Positions 8,330-16,782 of a stretch of DNA of 58,351 bases are shown here, piece by piece. A program made the position numbers and the translations under genes. Below the pieces are notes generated by a model, which was given only the letters and a program-made list of their open reading frames with translations, made no database searches and was not told the origin of the DNA. Position 1 is the first letter of the stretch; every line of letters begins with the position of its first letter. The stretch comes from Eggerthella sp. CAG:298 (GTDB taxonomy: Bacteria; Actinomycetota; Coriobacteriia; Coriobacteriales; Eggerthellaceae). The stretch is taken from positions 16,428 to 74,778 of the forward strand of contig FR895124.1 in assembly GCA_000435675.1 (NCBI GenBank). Direction: 5' to 3'.

Positions 8330-9461
8330 GGTCTATGCCGAGTTCGTCTTTGACCAGGTCGAATGCGGCGTCGATAGCCTTGTCCATGTCGTAGTACTTG
8401 TAGCCACCTAAGCGGCCCGCGAACACCACGTTGCCTTCGCTCTCGGCAAGTTCGCGATACTGCTCGTAGAGCGCGGTGTTGCGCTCGTCGTTGATGGGAT
8501 AGTAGGGCTCATCGCCCGGCTCCCAGGTGGCGGGATATTCGCGTGTGATGATGGAGGTTGGCTGATCGCCAAATTCGAAATGCTTGTGCTCGATGATGCG
8601 CGTGAAGGGAATCTCGCGTTCGGTATAGTTCACCACCGCATTGCCCTGCCAGTTCGCGGAATCGACCGATTCAGTCTCGAAACGCAGCGAGCGATACTCA
8701 AGATTGCCCAGCTTGTAATCGAAATATTCATCGATCGGGCCGCAGTAGATGATGCGATCGGCAATGCCAGGATGCTCTTCGATGAACGTGCGGAATTCTG
8801 TGTTCAGCAGAATCTCCGTATCGCCGAACATCTTCTCGACCATAGCCGTGTAGCCGCCCATGGGAATGCCCTGGAAGCGGTCGTTGAAATAATTGTTGTC
8901 GTAAGTGAAACGCACTGGCAGGCGCGTGATGATCGATGCGGGTAGGTCCTTGCAATCACGACCCCACTGCTTTTCGGTATAGCCCTTCACAAGCTTCTCG
9001 AAGATATCGCGGCCGACGAGCGAGAGCGCTTGTTCTTCGAGGTTCTGCGGATCGGTGATCCCTTCAGCAGCCTTCTGCTGCTCGATCTTCTCGCGCGCTT
9101 CATCGGGCGTACGAATGCCCCACATCTTCGAGAAGGTGTTCATGTTGAAGGGCATGTTGTAGAGTTCGTCCTTGTAGACGGCGACCGGCGAATTGATGTA
9201 GTTGTTGAACTCGGCGAATTGATTCACGTATTCCCACACTGGCTTGAGCGACGTGTGGAAGATGTGCGCGCCATATTTATGCACGTTGATACCATCGATC
9301 TCTTCGGTGTAGATATTGCCGCCGATACGATCGCGGCGATCGATGACCAAGCAGGTCTTTCCGGCAGCTTTCGCCTCATGCGCGAACACGGCACTCGTGA
9401 GGCCAGCCCCCACGATAAGATAATCGTAATGGGAAAGCGATGGTTGCAAAACTACCGTCAT
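8322..9461 (-). CDS. glf: UDP-galactopyranose mutase
   Basis: 379 residues. The FAD-binding start is YDYLIVGAGLTSAVFAHEA with the acidic end CLVIDRRDRIGGN, followed by the family motif VHKYGAHIFHTS, EKQWGRD, the active-site strand FTYDNNYFNDRFQGIPMGGYTAM, and the C-terminal RLGGYKYYDMDKAI with arginine and glycine contacts to FAD. It interconverts UDP-galactopyranose and UDP-galactofuranose, supplying galactofuranose for surface glycans, which fits the neighbouring glycosyltransferases. GTVFG in other mutases corresponds to GAGLTSA here, a mild deviation in the dinucleotide-binding loop. AGAGAGGA sits upstream of the ATG. Confidence 0.95.
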   Translation of the reverse strand: MTVVLQPSLSHYDYLIVGAGLTSAVFAHEAKAAGKTCLVIDRRDRIGGNIYTEEIDGINVHKYGAHIFHTSLKPVWEYVNQFAEFNNYINSPVAVYKDELYNMPFNMNTFSKMWGIRTPDEAREKIEQQKAAEGITDPQNLEEQALSLVGRDIFEKLVKGYTEKQWGRDCKDLPASIITRLPVRFTYDNNYFNDRFQGIPMGGYTAMVEKMFGDTEILLNTEFRTFIEEHPGIADRIIYCGPIDEYFDYKLGNLEYRSLRFETESVDSANWQGNAVVNYTEREIPFTRIIEHKHFEFGDQPTSIITREYPATWEPGDEPYYPINDERNTALYEQYRELAESEGNVVFAGRLGGYKYYDMDKAIDAAFDLVKDELGIDLR

Positions 9462-9719
9462 AGGAGAATCCTCTCTTCATGTTCGTGCGCTGGAGGCTTC
9501 CTTCTGCCTGCCTTCGTTTACGCGCTTTCCCTATCATAATCGAAAGCGTTTCATACACGCTGAGCGAAGTGGTTCAAGGGCGCTTTATGCTCGTGCGGAG
9601 CACGGGGCAGAGCGGCGCGTTACACCTAAGCGACAAAATAGCTGCCTGGCGCTTCTACCGCCACCGCGCGCTACCATGATGAGACGAATGAATATGCTAC
9701 GAATAAACAAGGAGGAACT

Positions 9720-10136
9720 ATGGCGATCGAAGAACCCGATATGAACGCTTGGCTTGCGCAGGCCAAAGAAAGCGAGCAGGCACCTAATATTGGGATGTTC
9801 TTGATTCACAACGGCATCGTGCGCGCCACCCCACGTCATGCTGTTCGCGCAGAAGCTGCGCGTCCTGCCGAGGCACCTGAGCGCGATGCGCGCGTGGTCG
9901 CCGTGGACTTTTCCTATGACAAAGCAGGGCTTGAAGCGGCGCTCAAAGAAGCACTTAGTTGGGAAGGCGTATATTACGTGCAAGCGTGGCTCAACGAAGG
10001 ACGCGTTGAAGTGGGTGAATCGCTCATGTACGTACTGATTGGAGCTGATATTCGTCCGCATGCGATCTCTGCGCTCGAGAAGCTCGTCGGACACATCAAG
10101 TCGCAGCTGGTGGAGGAACGTGAACTCTACGCTTAG
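9720..10136 (+). CDS. moaE: MoaE-like protein (molybdopterin synthase large-subunit homologue, divergent)
   Basis: 138 residues. GMFLIHNGIVR resembles the beginning of the MoaE fold (G.V...G.VR), and AWLNEGRVEVGESLMYVLIGADIRPHAISALEKLVGHIKSQLVEERELY aligns with the MoaE region carrying VGE..v.v.v...R..A......ID.lK...P.WKKE. MoaE with MoaD inserts the dithiolene sulfurs into cyclic pyranopterin. The lysine of the IK pair is kept, but the conserved PIWKKE is replaced by LVEERE, and the substrate-binding HR is RP here. I therefore cannot say it is catalytically competent. AAGGAGG precedes the ATG by six bases. The next gene, 105 bases on, is a Moco gene, which supports the assignment. No moaD is visible in the window. 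Confidence 0.6.
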   Translation: MAIEEPDMNAWLAQAKESEQAPNIGMFLIHNGIVRATPRHAVRAEAARPAEAPERDARVVAVDFSYDKAGLEAALKEALSWEGVYYVQAWLNEGRVEVGESLMYVLIGADIRPHAISALEKLVGHIKSQLVEERELYA

Positions 10137-10241
10137 CGCGCAGCGATGCAGACAGGCGCGGGACATGCAACCGTGTGCAGGGGAAGTTGCGCTACAATTA
10201 GCCGTTAGCTACGCTAACCACTTCTACAGAAAAGAACGCGC

Positions 10242-11525
10242 ATGAGAAACACTCGCCTCGATAACTGCATCGCCTTCATCGGGCGCAAGAACTCTGGTAA
10301 GACCACGCTCGTTGAAGCACTTATTTCGGAGCTTACTGCGCGCGGCATTTCCGTGTCCTCGATCAAACATCATAGTCATGATGATTTCGAGATCGATATC
10401 CCTGGCAAGGATTCTTATCGCCATCATGCAGCAGGTGCCGTTGCTACCGCTATCAGTAGCGCGAAACGCTTTGCGGTCGTAGAAGATCTTATACCATCCG
10501 ATTCTGAGTCCGAAAAAGACCTGACCAACATCGAAGCTCTACTTCGCACGCCTACGCAAAAAACGACGGATGCCTATGAGCAATGCGTGCGTGCGATCGG
10601 AATGCTACCTGCGTCGAATCTAGTCGTGATCGAAGGGTTCAAACGCTCAGGACTGCCCGCTGTAGAACTTCTCCGCTCTGACAATCCTCGCGATGTTGAG
10701 GCGGCTCCCGCACTTATTGCGCGTATCAACGAATACATCTTAAACGGCAAAACAACAAATGATGCTGAAGGCGCACTTCCCGCTGCAGTAGTAACCGATA
10801 TGGCTGAAGTAGCAGCTGGAGCGCTTACTGCAAATTTGCCTGTGTTCAATTTCTACGATATCTCACAGATATCCACCTGGCTTATCGATACCTATGCGAA
10901 GCCGCTCTATTCTGTGGTCATTCAGAGCGGCGGCGAGTCAAGACGCATGCGCCAATCGAAGGCGCTTGTGCCCTTCCACGGCAGACCGCTCATCGAGCAC
11001 ATGATCGGTAGACTTGCACCTTTAGCGAGTGAACTGATCGTAACCACTAACGAACCCGAAGAACTCACTTATCTACAGGTGCGTTACCCAGGACTACGAC
11101 TTGTTCCTGACAAATACGACAAACGTGGAGCGCTACCCGGATTCATCACTGCTCTTGAGGCAGCCAGCAATCCGCTCGTTGCTGTGATTGCTTGTGATCT
11201 GGTAAATGTCTCGGTGGACCTGATCGAATATGAGGCAGAGTTGCTCGAGCAGTCGCAGCGCGCTGATCTTTTCATGCCCTTCGATGCCGTAGTGCCCATG
11301 AGCCCCCAAGGAATCGAGCCGTTCTGCGCAGTCTATGAGCGCGAACGTTGTCTTGAGGCCGCCCAAGCTTGTTGGGATCGAAAGAAAGTACGCATGAGAA
11401 ATATGATCGATACGCTGAATGTTCGCTTCATCGACGCAGAAAACGAACCTCTCTGCTACGCAAACTGTTTCCTTAATGTGAACACGCCTGAAGATCTTGC
11501 CCGCGCTGAAGGTCAAACCGCTTAA
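10242..11525 (+). CDS. mobBA: MobB-MobA fusion: GTP-binding protein plus molybdenum cofactor guanylyltransferase
   Basis: 427 residues in two domains. Residues about 8-200 are MobB-like, with Walker A GRKNSGKTTLVEAL, SIKHHSHD and VVIEGFKRSGLP. Residues about 222-425 are MobA-like, with the nucleotidyltransferase motif SGGESRRMRQSKALVPFHGRPL, DKYDKRGALPGFITAL and VAVIACDLVNVS (the metal-binding Asp), ending NVNTPEDLARAE. MobA attaches GMP to Mo-molybdopterin, making the bis-MGD cofactor needed by DMSO-reductase-family enzymes such as the DmsA encoded at 13914-16412; MobB assists. LAGGxSxRMGxDK is the family consensus, so this copy has Ser for Ala and Arg for the second Gly. A terminator follows. 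Confidence 0.9.
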   Translation: MRNTRLDNCIAFIGRKNSGKTTLVEALISELTARGISVSSIKHHSHDDFEIDIPGKDSYRHHAAGAVATAISSAKRFAVVEDLIPSDSESEKDLTNIEALLRTPTQKTTDAYEQCVRAIGMLPASNLVVIEGFKRSGLPAVELLRSDNPRDVEAAPALIARINEYILNGKTTNDAEGALPAAVVTDMAEVAAGALTANLPVFNFYDISQISTWLIDTYAKPLYSVVIQSGGESRRMRQSKALVPFHGRPLIEHMIGRLAPLASELIVTTNEPEELTYLQVRYPGLRLVPDKYDKRGALPGFITALEAASNPLVAVIACDLVNVSVDLIEYEAELLEQSQRADLFMPFDAVVPMSPQGIEPFCAVYERERCLEAAQACWDRKKVRMRNMIDTLNVRFIDAENEPLCYANCFLNVNTPEDLARAEGQTA

Positions 11526-11575
11526 GCTGCGCGCAGGAACCCTATTCCAACGCGATACCCACATCCCGCAAAAAG

Positions 11576-11607
11576 AAAAGCCGGCGAGGCAACCTCGTCG
11601 GCTTTTT
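11576..11607. terminator. Bidirectional rho-independent terminator
   Basis: AAAAGCCGGCGAGG and CCTCGTCGGCTTTTT pair with a three-base CAA loop, with A and T tracts on the two sides. It sits between the convergent mobBA and torD genes and can serve both. Confidence 0.9.
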
Positions 11608-11648
11608 GCACTCAGAGCACGTAGGGGCGCAAACGGTATGTGGCCTTC

Positions 11649-12302
11649 TTAGCGATAGAAGCGCGGATAGGCCACCTCGAGTTCGCGCTCTTCTTGCAAG
11701 CCTTCAAGGCTTTTGCGGGTAAGGTTTGCGAGTCCTTCGTAGAAGGGCTGTTCAGCAGCCTCTTCGAGCTGCTCAAGAAAATGAGAGGACCAGGTCAAGA
11801 GATGGTCGCGCAAGAATTCGTCCACGAGTTCAGGGCGCTCTTCAGCGAGCCAGGCAAGCAACACGAGCATCGTGCCGATATGATCCTCTGGCTCATCGCT
11901 CTCGCCTTTTTCGATCGCGATGCCATTTCTTCGCATCCAGTCGCGCAGCTGCATGGTGGAAGCACCGAACACGACCATATCCTTGTCGGTGTAGACCGAA
12001 CCCCAGGGCGGTGCCGGCTTCGCCAGCGGACCCACGAACAAACGACGGTATTCCCACACGAGCGCATCACTCTTCGTGCCTTCCGCAAGGCCTTCATGCA
12101 TGAGCGCAAGCGCGCGTTCGGCATCTTCGGCGGAAACGAAGGGCCAATCCTTCGCAGCTGCTTCAACATCGAGCGATGCAAGCGCTTCAAGACCGGTCGC
12201 AACAACCTGCGCGTCATGTTCGGGATCATGCAGAAAAAGCGGGCCCAAGGTCGACCCCACGAACACGATCTCCGCCCGCGATTTATCGTCAAGTTTATCC
12301 AT
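11649..12302 (-). CDS. TorD/DmsD-family molybdoenzyme chaperone
   Basis: 217 residues, all helical in appearance, with the TorD-family signatures EYRRLFVGPLAKPAPPWGSVY, MRRNGI and EDHIGTMLVLLAWLAEE. Such cytosolic chaperones bind the Tat leader of DMSO-reductase-family catalytic subunits and help cofactor insertion before export. The frame is open 150 bases further upstream, but that part overlaps a terminator; the ATG pair at 12305/12302 follows GGAGG directly, and the second ATG has the better spacing. It is the distal gene of the dmsABC cluster, separated from dmsC by an intrinsic terminator, so it may be partly read through or have its own promoter. Confidence 0.88.
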   Translation of the reverse strand: MDKLDDKSRAEIVFVGSTLGPLFLHDPEHDAQVVATGLEALASLDVEAAAKDWPFVSAEDAERALALMHEGLAEGTKSDALVWEYRRLFVGPLAKPAPPWGSVYTDKDMVVFGASTMQLRDWMRRNGIAIEKGESDEPEDHIGTMLVLLAWLAEERPELVDEFLRDHLLTWSSHFLEQLEEAAEQPFYEGLANLTRKSLEGLQEERELEVAYPRFYR

Positions 12303-12360
12303 CATGCCTCCTGGCTTCATCAAACGCAGCATACGCTGGCCGTCCCTATTGTGCCCGATA

Positions 12361-12398
12361 CAAAGAAAGGGCTCAACCGCATGCGGCCAAGCCCTTTT
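12361..12398 (-). terminator. Rho-independent terminator after dmsC
   Basis: The arms AAAGGGCT (12366-12373) and AGCCCTTT (12390-12397) enclose the inner palindrome CCGCATGCGG, and on the minus strand the stem is followed by a T-rich tract. It lies between dmsC and the torD start. Confidence 0.8.
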
Positions 12399-12415
12399 TC
12401 CTTGGGTGAGGTTCC

Positions 12416-13276
12416 CTACAATCCTACGCCGATCTGCAAGGCGTAGAAGCACATGCGTGCGAGGAAGATCGCAACCGCAATCAAAACGACACCGACGATC
12501 ACGAAGACCGTAAGCGGTGAGATCTTGATAGCGGCGAAACCGATGCCGTAGCCGATGACCGTAAGGATGATAAAGAGCACGAATGCCCAGATCATACTAC
12601 CGGCGAGTTCACCAACAGGAAGCACCAGGTTGGATGCGGTCGAACCGATGATCCACAGCGCGATCACACTTACCAAGCTCAGCACCGCGCCTACCGTGAA
12701 GATAGCGAAGTGGATCGAACCTGCTTTGCCCTTCACAGACGCATCACCTGCGCCTGCCAGCGTGGTGATGAGCAGGCCGAGCAACGTGCCGCCGAAGAAC
12801 GTGAAGCCGATGATCGAAAGCGGCGTCCAGAAATTATTCCACGTAGGAATGGTGGGAATCGCATACGCAAGCCCGATGAAGAGCGCGGCGATAAGGCCAA
12901 GGATGCCTGCCACTAGCGCAAAGCCCTTGCGGGCGCTGTTGTTCTTCAAGCCGCCAGCAAGTGCGACAATCCAGTACACTGCCGCCACGATCATGAAGAT
13001 ACCAAATGCGGTGATCTCATTAGCAAGTGGCGTTGAGCCGACCGTGCTCGCGATATTGAGCGCATGCCCCGGGTTCGCCAAATGGAAGAACGATGCGATA
13101 AGGCCCACCAATGCCACCAAGAGCGGAATGATGGTCAAACGATCGATCTTCTTGAGCTGGTCTTTCGAAAAATCTGCGAAGCAGAACGAAAGCGCGAGCA
13201 TGAAGAACGCACCCGCACCGAGAGGCGCTAGCGTTGTGAAAAAAGTGAGTGGGAATTCATGTACTGCGAGTTCCAT
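12416..13276 (-). CDS. dmsC: DmsC-family membrane anchor subunit
   Basis: 286 residues with eight predicted membrane helices. ELAVHEFPLTFFTTLAPLGAGAF at the N-terminus and SFFHLANPGHALNIAS in the third helix region are typical of the DMSO reductase anchor (DmsC/NrfD-like), which oxidises menaquinol and passes electrons to DmsB. AGGAGG lies ten bases before the ATG. It starts two bases after the dmsB stop codon. Eight helices and this length match E. coli DmsC. Confidence 0.9.
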   Translation of the reverse strand: MELAVHEFPLTFFTTLAPLGAGAFFMLALSFCFADFSKDQLKKIDRLTIIPLLVALVGLIASFFHLANPGHALNIASTVGSTPLANEITAFGIFMIVAAVYWIVALAGGLKNNSARKGFALVAGILGLIAALFIGLAYAIPTIPTWNNFWTPLSIIGFTFFGGTLLGLLITTLAGAGDASVKGKAGSIHFAIFTVGAVLSLVSVIALWIIGSTASNLVLPVGELAGSMIWAFVLFIILTVIGYGIGFAAIKISPLTVFVIVGVVLIAVAIFLARMCFYALQIGVGL

Positions 13277-13278
13277 GC

Positions 13279-13902
13279 TTACTGCACCTCCTTAGGATTA
13301 GCAACATGCGCCTTCGATGCCGCAGGATCGAGCGCTGCTGGCGAAGGCTTTATCGTGATGTTGGGGTGCGTGTAAGACGCCGAAGGCATCGGATGGATCT
13401 CTGCCGTGTCGCCATACTTCTTGCGTAGCTCGTCGATCGGACCAAAGTCGAGCGCACGCAACGGACACGACATGACGCATATCGGCTGCAAACCTTGATT
13501 GAGGCGCTCTTCACACCCATTGCATTTGACCGAGTAGCCAAGCTCGCGACTGACCTTAGGCGCGTTGTAAGGGCATGCCATGACGCAATAGCCGCAGCCA
13601 ACGCACTTGGTCTCATCTACGAGCACCAAGCCACGCTTGCCTTCCTTGTGCATTGCCGTGGTGGGGCAAACGCTCACGCAGGCGGGATCATCGCAATGAT
13701 TACACGCCATGGAAAGGTGATAGAACAAGCAATCGGTGGTGTAGATATCGTCTGCTTGCTTTTCCCAGGTGCCGCCTTCAAGGTCGTACACCTTGCGGTA
13801 GGCAACATCGAGCGCGCTGTCTTTGTAGTCTTTACAGGCCATCACGCACGTTTTACATCCCGTGCAACGGGAGTTGTCATAATAAAAACCATACTGAACC
13901 AT
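13279..13902 (-). CDS. dmsB: DmsB-type electron-transfer subunit with four [4Fe-4S] clusters
   Basis: 207 residues with four cysteine groups: CTGCKTCVMAC at residues 13-23, CNHCDDPACVSVCP, CVGCGYCVMACP and CNGCEERLNQGLQPICVMSCP. This matches DmsB, which bridges the membrane anchor to the molybdenum subunit. GGGAGG precedes the ATG by six to seven bases. It is flanked by dmsA (12 bases upstream) and dmsC (two bases downstream), so the three are one transcription unit. The protein has no signal sequence of its own and would be co-exported with Tat-bearing DmsA. Confidence 0.95.
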   Translation of the reverse strand: MVQYGFYYDNSRCTGCKTCVMACKDYKDSALDVAYRKVYDLEGGTWEKQADDIYTTDCLFYHLSMACNHCDDPACVSVCPTTAMHKEGKRGLVLVDETKCVGCGYCVMACPYNAPKVSRELGYSVKCNGCEERLNQGLQPICVMSCPLRALDFGPIDELRKKYGDTAEIHPMPSASYTHPNITIKPSPAALDPAASKAHVANPKEVQ

Positions 13903-13913
13903 GATGCACCTCC

Positions 13914-16412
13914 CTAAGCCTTAGTAACTTCAGCGATGATGGAATTGGAAGGGCCATTGCCATGAGCCAAGGGTGAAGGCACATAGGTGGTAAGCGTATT
14001 GATGCAGCCACCCTTGTCGAGCTTGTTGCCCTTCATGTCAGCATCGTGCCAGAAGCCCTGTGGCATAGCAACGACGCTCGGCACGATACGGCTCGTGACG
14101 TGCGCTTCGATCTCAACTTCACCTGCCGGGCTCTTCACGCGCACCTTGTCGCCGTCGTGAATGCCACGCGGATCGGCATCGAGTGGATTGATCCACAGGC
14201 GATGACGGTTGTAATCCTTGAGTACTTCGAGCGAACCGAACGAAGAGTGGGTACGCGCCTTGTCGTGCCAACCCGACATGTAGAGCGGGTATTCGTCGGT
14301 AACGGCACCATAACCTTCCACGCCCGGATCGAAGATCGGAATAGGCGAGATCACCTGACCTTCCGTAAGGCGGCCTTCCAACTCGCGATCCTCTGCGATC
14401 TTAGCGAGCGCTTCGGAGTAGATCTCGATCTTGCCCGAAGGCGTGTTCCAGGGATGACCCACGGGGTCCTTGACGTTCTCTTCAAAGGCGATAGCGGTAG
14501 GAAGCTTACGCTTGTAAACACCCTGCTCAAGGATGCCTTCCCAGCTGGGAAGCTCGGGGTCTGCCGCAGCGCCTGCCTTGTAGAGCTCTTCGATCCATTC
14601 GTCCTGGGTCTTACCGAGCGTGAACTTATCACGCACGCCGAGCTTTTCAGCGATGTCGGCGTGAACGTCGTAGATCGGACGGCACTCGAACGGCGGCTCC
14701 TGCGCCGGACCACCCACGGTAACACCCCAGTAGTACTCGGAGTAGCCGTTGGTGGACATGTTGAGCTGCTCGGCGCGCATGGCGTCGGGAAGCAAGATGT
14801 CGCAGTATTTCGCGGAGTCAGTCATGAACGTATCGCAACCCACGATGAACTCGCACTTGCTCTCATCGGAGAGCACCTCGTAGACCTTGTTGATGTCGCC
14901 ATGCTGGTTGGAGATGCAGTTGCCCGCATAGTTCCAGAGCATCTTGATGCCATTCTTCGGCTTCTCGATCTTGGCCGCAGCTTCAGCCATCTCAGGATTC
15001 TGAGCGCCCATGAACAGTGCGATCTCATCAGTTGCATCGAGTTCCTTCTGGAAGTCTTTGCCCTCGTCGATGCACTTGAGCCATGAATAGCAGCTGATCT
15101 TGGCGTTCACCATGTTCATCGGAGCGCCATTCGGGTCTTCGTCTGATGCGGGCAGACTGCCAACCGGAGCTCCCGGAGGTTCTGCTTCGCGCATGCCAGA
15201 GTTCGTGCCCGGCTTGCCGAGGTTGCCGGTGAGCAGAGCGAGCATGCAGACCGCACGCGTTGCCGATTCGCCGTTGGAGTGGCGCTGAAGGCCCCAACCC
15301 TGAACCACGAAGACCGCTTTTGCGTCGTGGATCTTGGCAGCAAGTTCGCGGATCTTCTCCGCGGGAACAAGCGTGATCTCTGCAGCCCATTCAGGGGTCT
15401 TTTCGACCTTGTCGTAGCCGAGACCCATGATGTAATCGTGATAGGACTTGTTCTGGCCCTTTGCAGAAGCCGGCATCGTCTCTTCGTCGTAGCCCACGCA
15501 ATACTTGTGCAAGAAGTCGAGATCGACCCAATCGTTTGTGATGAGTTCGTGCGCGATGCCCGCAACGAGCGCCGCGTCGGTGCCCGTACGAATCGGCAGC
15601 CATTCAGATGGATAGCCTGCCGCAGTTTCGTTCAGACGATAATCGATGTGGATGATCTCGGGTCCTGCTTCACGCACCGTGTTGTAGTCCCAAACCACAT
15701 TCGCGCCGCCCATGCGGTTGTCGGCGGGGGAATTGCCGAACATCAAGACCAGGTCGGCGTTTTGCGCCTGATCGACCGATGAAGCAGAGATGTTCTCGTA
15801 AGGTGATACCCCGATGCCATACATGAACGGCATCACATATTGGTGCATGCCCGTTGAATAATCGCCATACATGGGCAAGTAGCCACCCACGCAGTTGAGC
15901 AAACGCTCGACCGAACGACCGGTTGCTGAGTACATGCCCGTTGCATAGTTCACATAGATGGAATCGTTTCCGTAGGTGTCGATGGTGTAGCGAATCTTGT
16001 CGGCAATGGTCTGGATCGCTTCGTCCCAGCTGATGCGCTCGAACTTTCCTTCACCGCGAGCGCCTACGCGCTTCATCGGGTACTGGAGGCGATCCGGATT
16101 GTTCACCCACTGACGCATGACGCGACCGCGCAAGCAGGCGCGTGCTTGGAAATCATCGTTTCCGATATCGTCGGTGGTCATGTATTGGATCTTGCCGTCT
16201 TTGGTATGCCAGTGGAAAATGCAGCGTCCACCGCAGTTGACGTTACATTGGCTCCAAACGAGCTTTTCCGGCGTGTCGGCATGCGCAGGTTCAACGTTGC
16301 TGAATACGGCTTGTGATGCCGCCATGGTTCCGCCTGCTGCAGCTAATGCGCCCAAAGCTCCGGTGGCCTTCACGAACGTACGACGTGAAACGGCCGGAAG
16401 CATATCAGACAT
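13914..16412 (-). CDS. dmsA: DMSO-reductase-family molybdopterin oxidoreductase, catalytic subunit (DmsA type, Tat-exported)
   Basis: 832 residues from the ATG at 16412, which has GGGGAG five bases upstream; an in-frame start 141 bases earlier has no such site. Residues 10-45 form a Tat leader (SRRTFVKATGALGALAAAGG). The [4Fe-4S] motif is CNVNCGGRCIFHWH with the last cysteine in ARACLRGR, followed by NPDRLQYPMKRVGARGEGKF and FERISWDEAIQTI. The serine of SATGRS is the probable Mo ligand. The sequence is close to E. coli DmsA, but this family reduces many substrates (sulfoxides, N-oxides, catechols), so the acceptor is not proven. DmsB and DmsC follow; the divergent ferredoxin shares its control region. 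Confidence 0.93.
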   Translation of the reverse strand: MSDMLPAVSRRTFVKATGALGALAAAGGTMAASQAVFSNVEPAHADTPEKLVWSQCNVNCGGRCIFHWHTKDGKIQYMTTDDIGNDDFQARACLRGRVMRQWVNNPDRLQYPMKRVGARGEGKFERISWDEAIQTIADKIRYTIDTYGNDSIYVNYATGMYSATGRSVERLLNCVGGYLPMYGDYSTGMHQYVMPFMYGIGVSPYENISASSVDQAQNADLVLMFGNSPADNRMGGANVVWDYNTVREAGPEIIHIDYRLNETAAGYPSEWLPIRTGTDAALVAGIAHELITNDWVDLDFLHKYCVGYDEETMPASAKGQNKSYHDYIMGLGYDKVEKTPEWAAEITLVPAEKIRELAAKIHDAKAVFVVQGWGLQRHSNGESATRAVCMLALLTGNLGKPGTNSGMREAEPPGAPVGSLPASDEDPNGAPMNMVNAKISCYSWLKCIDEGKDFQKELDATDEIALFMGAQNPEMAEAAAKIEKPKNGIKMLWNYAGNCISNQHGDINKVYEVLSDESKCEFIVGCDTFMTDSAKYCDILLPDAMRAEQLNMSTNGYSEYYWGVTVGGPAQEPPFECRPIYDVHADIAEKLGVRDKFTLGKTQDEWIEELYKAGAAADPELPSWEGILEQGVYKRKLPTAIAFEENVKDPVGHPWNTPSGKIEIYSEALAKIAEDRELEGRLTEGQVISPIPIFDPGVEGYGAVTDEYPLYMSGWHDKARTHSSFGSLEVLKDYNRHRLWINPLDADPRGIHDGDKVRVKSPAGEVEIEAHVTSRIVPSVVAMPQGFWHDADMKGNKLDKGGCINTLTTYVPSPLAHGNGPSNSIIAEVTKA

Positions 16413-16782
16413 AGCTCTCCCCTTTCTTCCCTTGTTGCGAGCAGAACGCCCTTCCCCAAAGGCATGCCACTCAACCCTTCTCTTCTGAAGCGTTAACCAC
16501 AGCTGTGAGCACGCATGATGCTTCGCATTTGTGGTTACGCTCCACCCTCTCATGCATAGAAAGGGACATCTTTAATTCTAGTGTTGTTCCTCGATAAACT
16601 TCCGCATACGCAGTAACCATTTACCCACAGAAACGCCATTCATTATTCTATTTTGAGAATAAAATGCTTTACTTCGCTGAAGTGGGGCATTACATGCGTT
16701 TGTTTTACAATAACGAGCATCATGTTGCATGCCTTTGCCTGGCATGCTGCAAAAGCGAAGCCTGAACGATCTGGAAGTGAAC
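16413..16782. promoter_or_regulatory. Divergent control region of dmsABC and the four-cluster ferredoxin
   Basis: 370 bases without a convincing gene. The left half is G+C-average and forms the long 5' leader of dmsA; the part from about 16570 to 16720 is A+T-rich and should hold both promoters. I cannot assign -35/-10 boxes with confidence. The clearest element is the 18-base palindrome at 16644-16661. No FNR-type TTGAT-N4-ATCAA site was found. Confidence 0.6.
16644..16661. promoter_or_regulatory. Palindrome TATTCT-N6-AGAATA, candidate ModE-type operator
   Basis: TATTCT, six bases ATTTTG, AGAATA. The two arms are perfect reverse complements and identical to those of the two palindromes at 18560-18595 next to modE/modA. 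The spacer ends in G in all three. It lies 232 bases before dmsA and 122 before the ferredoxin start. Confidence 0.6.

Noticed and set aside
9462..9719. Possible molybdenum-cofactor riboswitch in the leader of the moaE-like gene
   Set aside because: I searched for the conserved Moco-RNA core and saw no matching helices; the 258 bases show only an ordinary ribosome site.
11640..12446. A 268-residue open frame antisense to torD
   Set aside because: It mirrors the TorD frame on the opposite strand, as often happens in G+C-rich genes, and is low in hydrophobic pattern.
14046..15086. A 346-residue open frame antisense to dmsA
   Set aside because: It is a shadow of dmsA codon bias; no start site, no domain.
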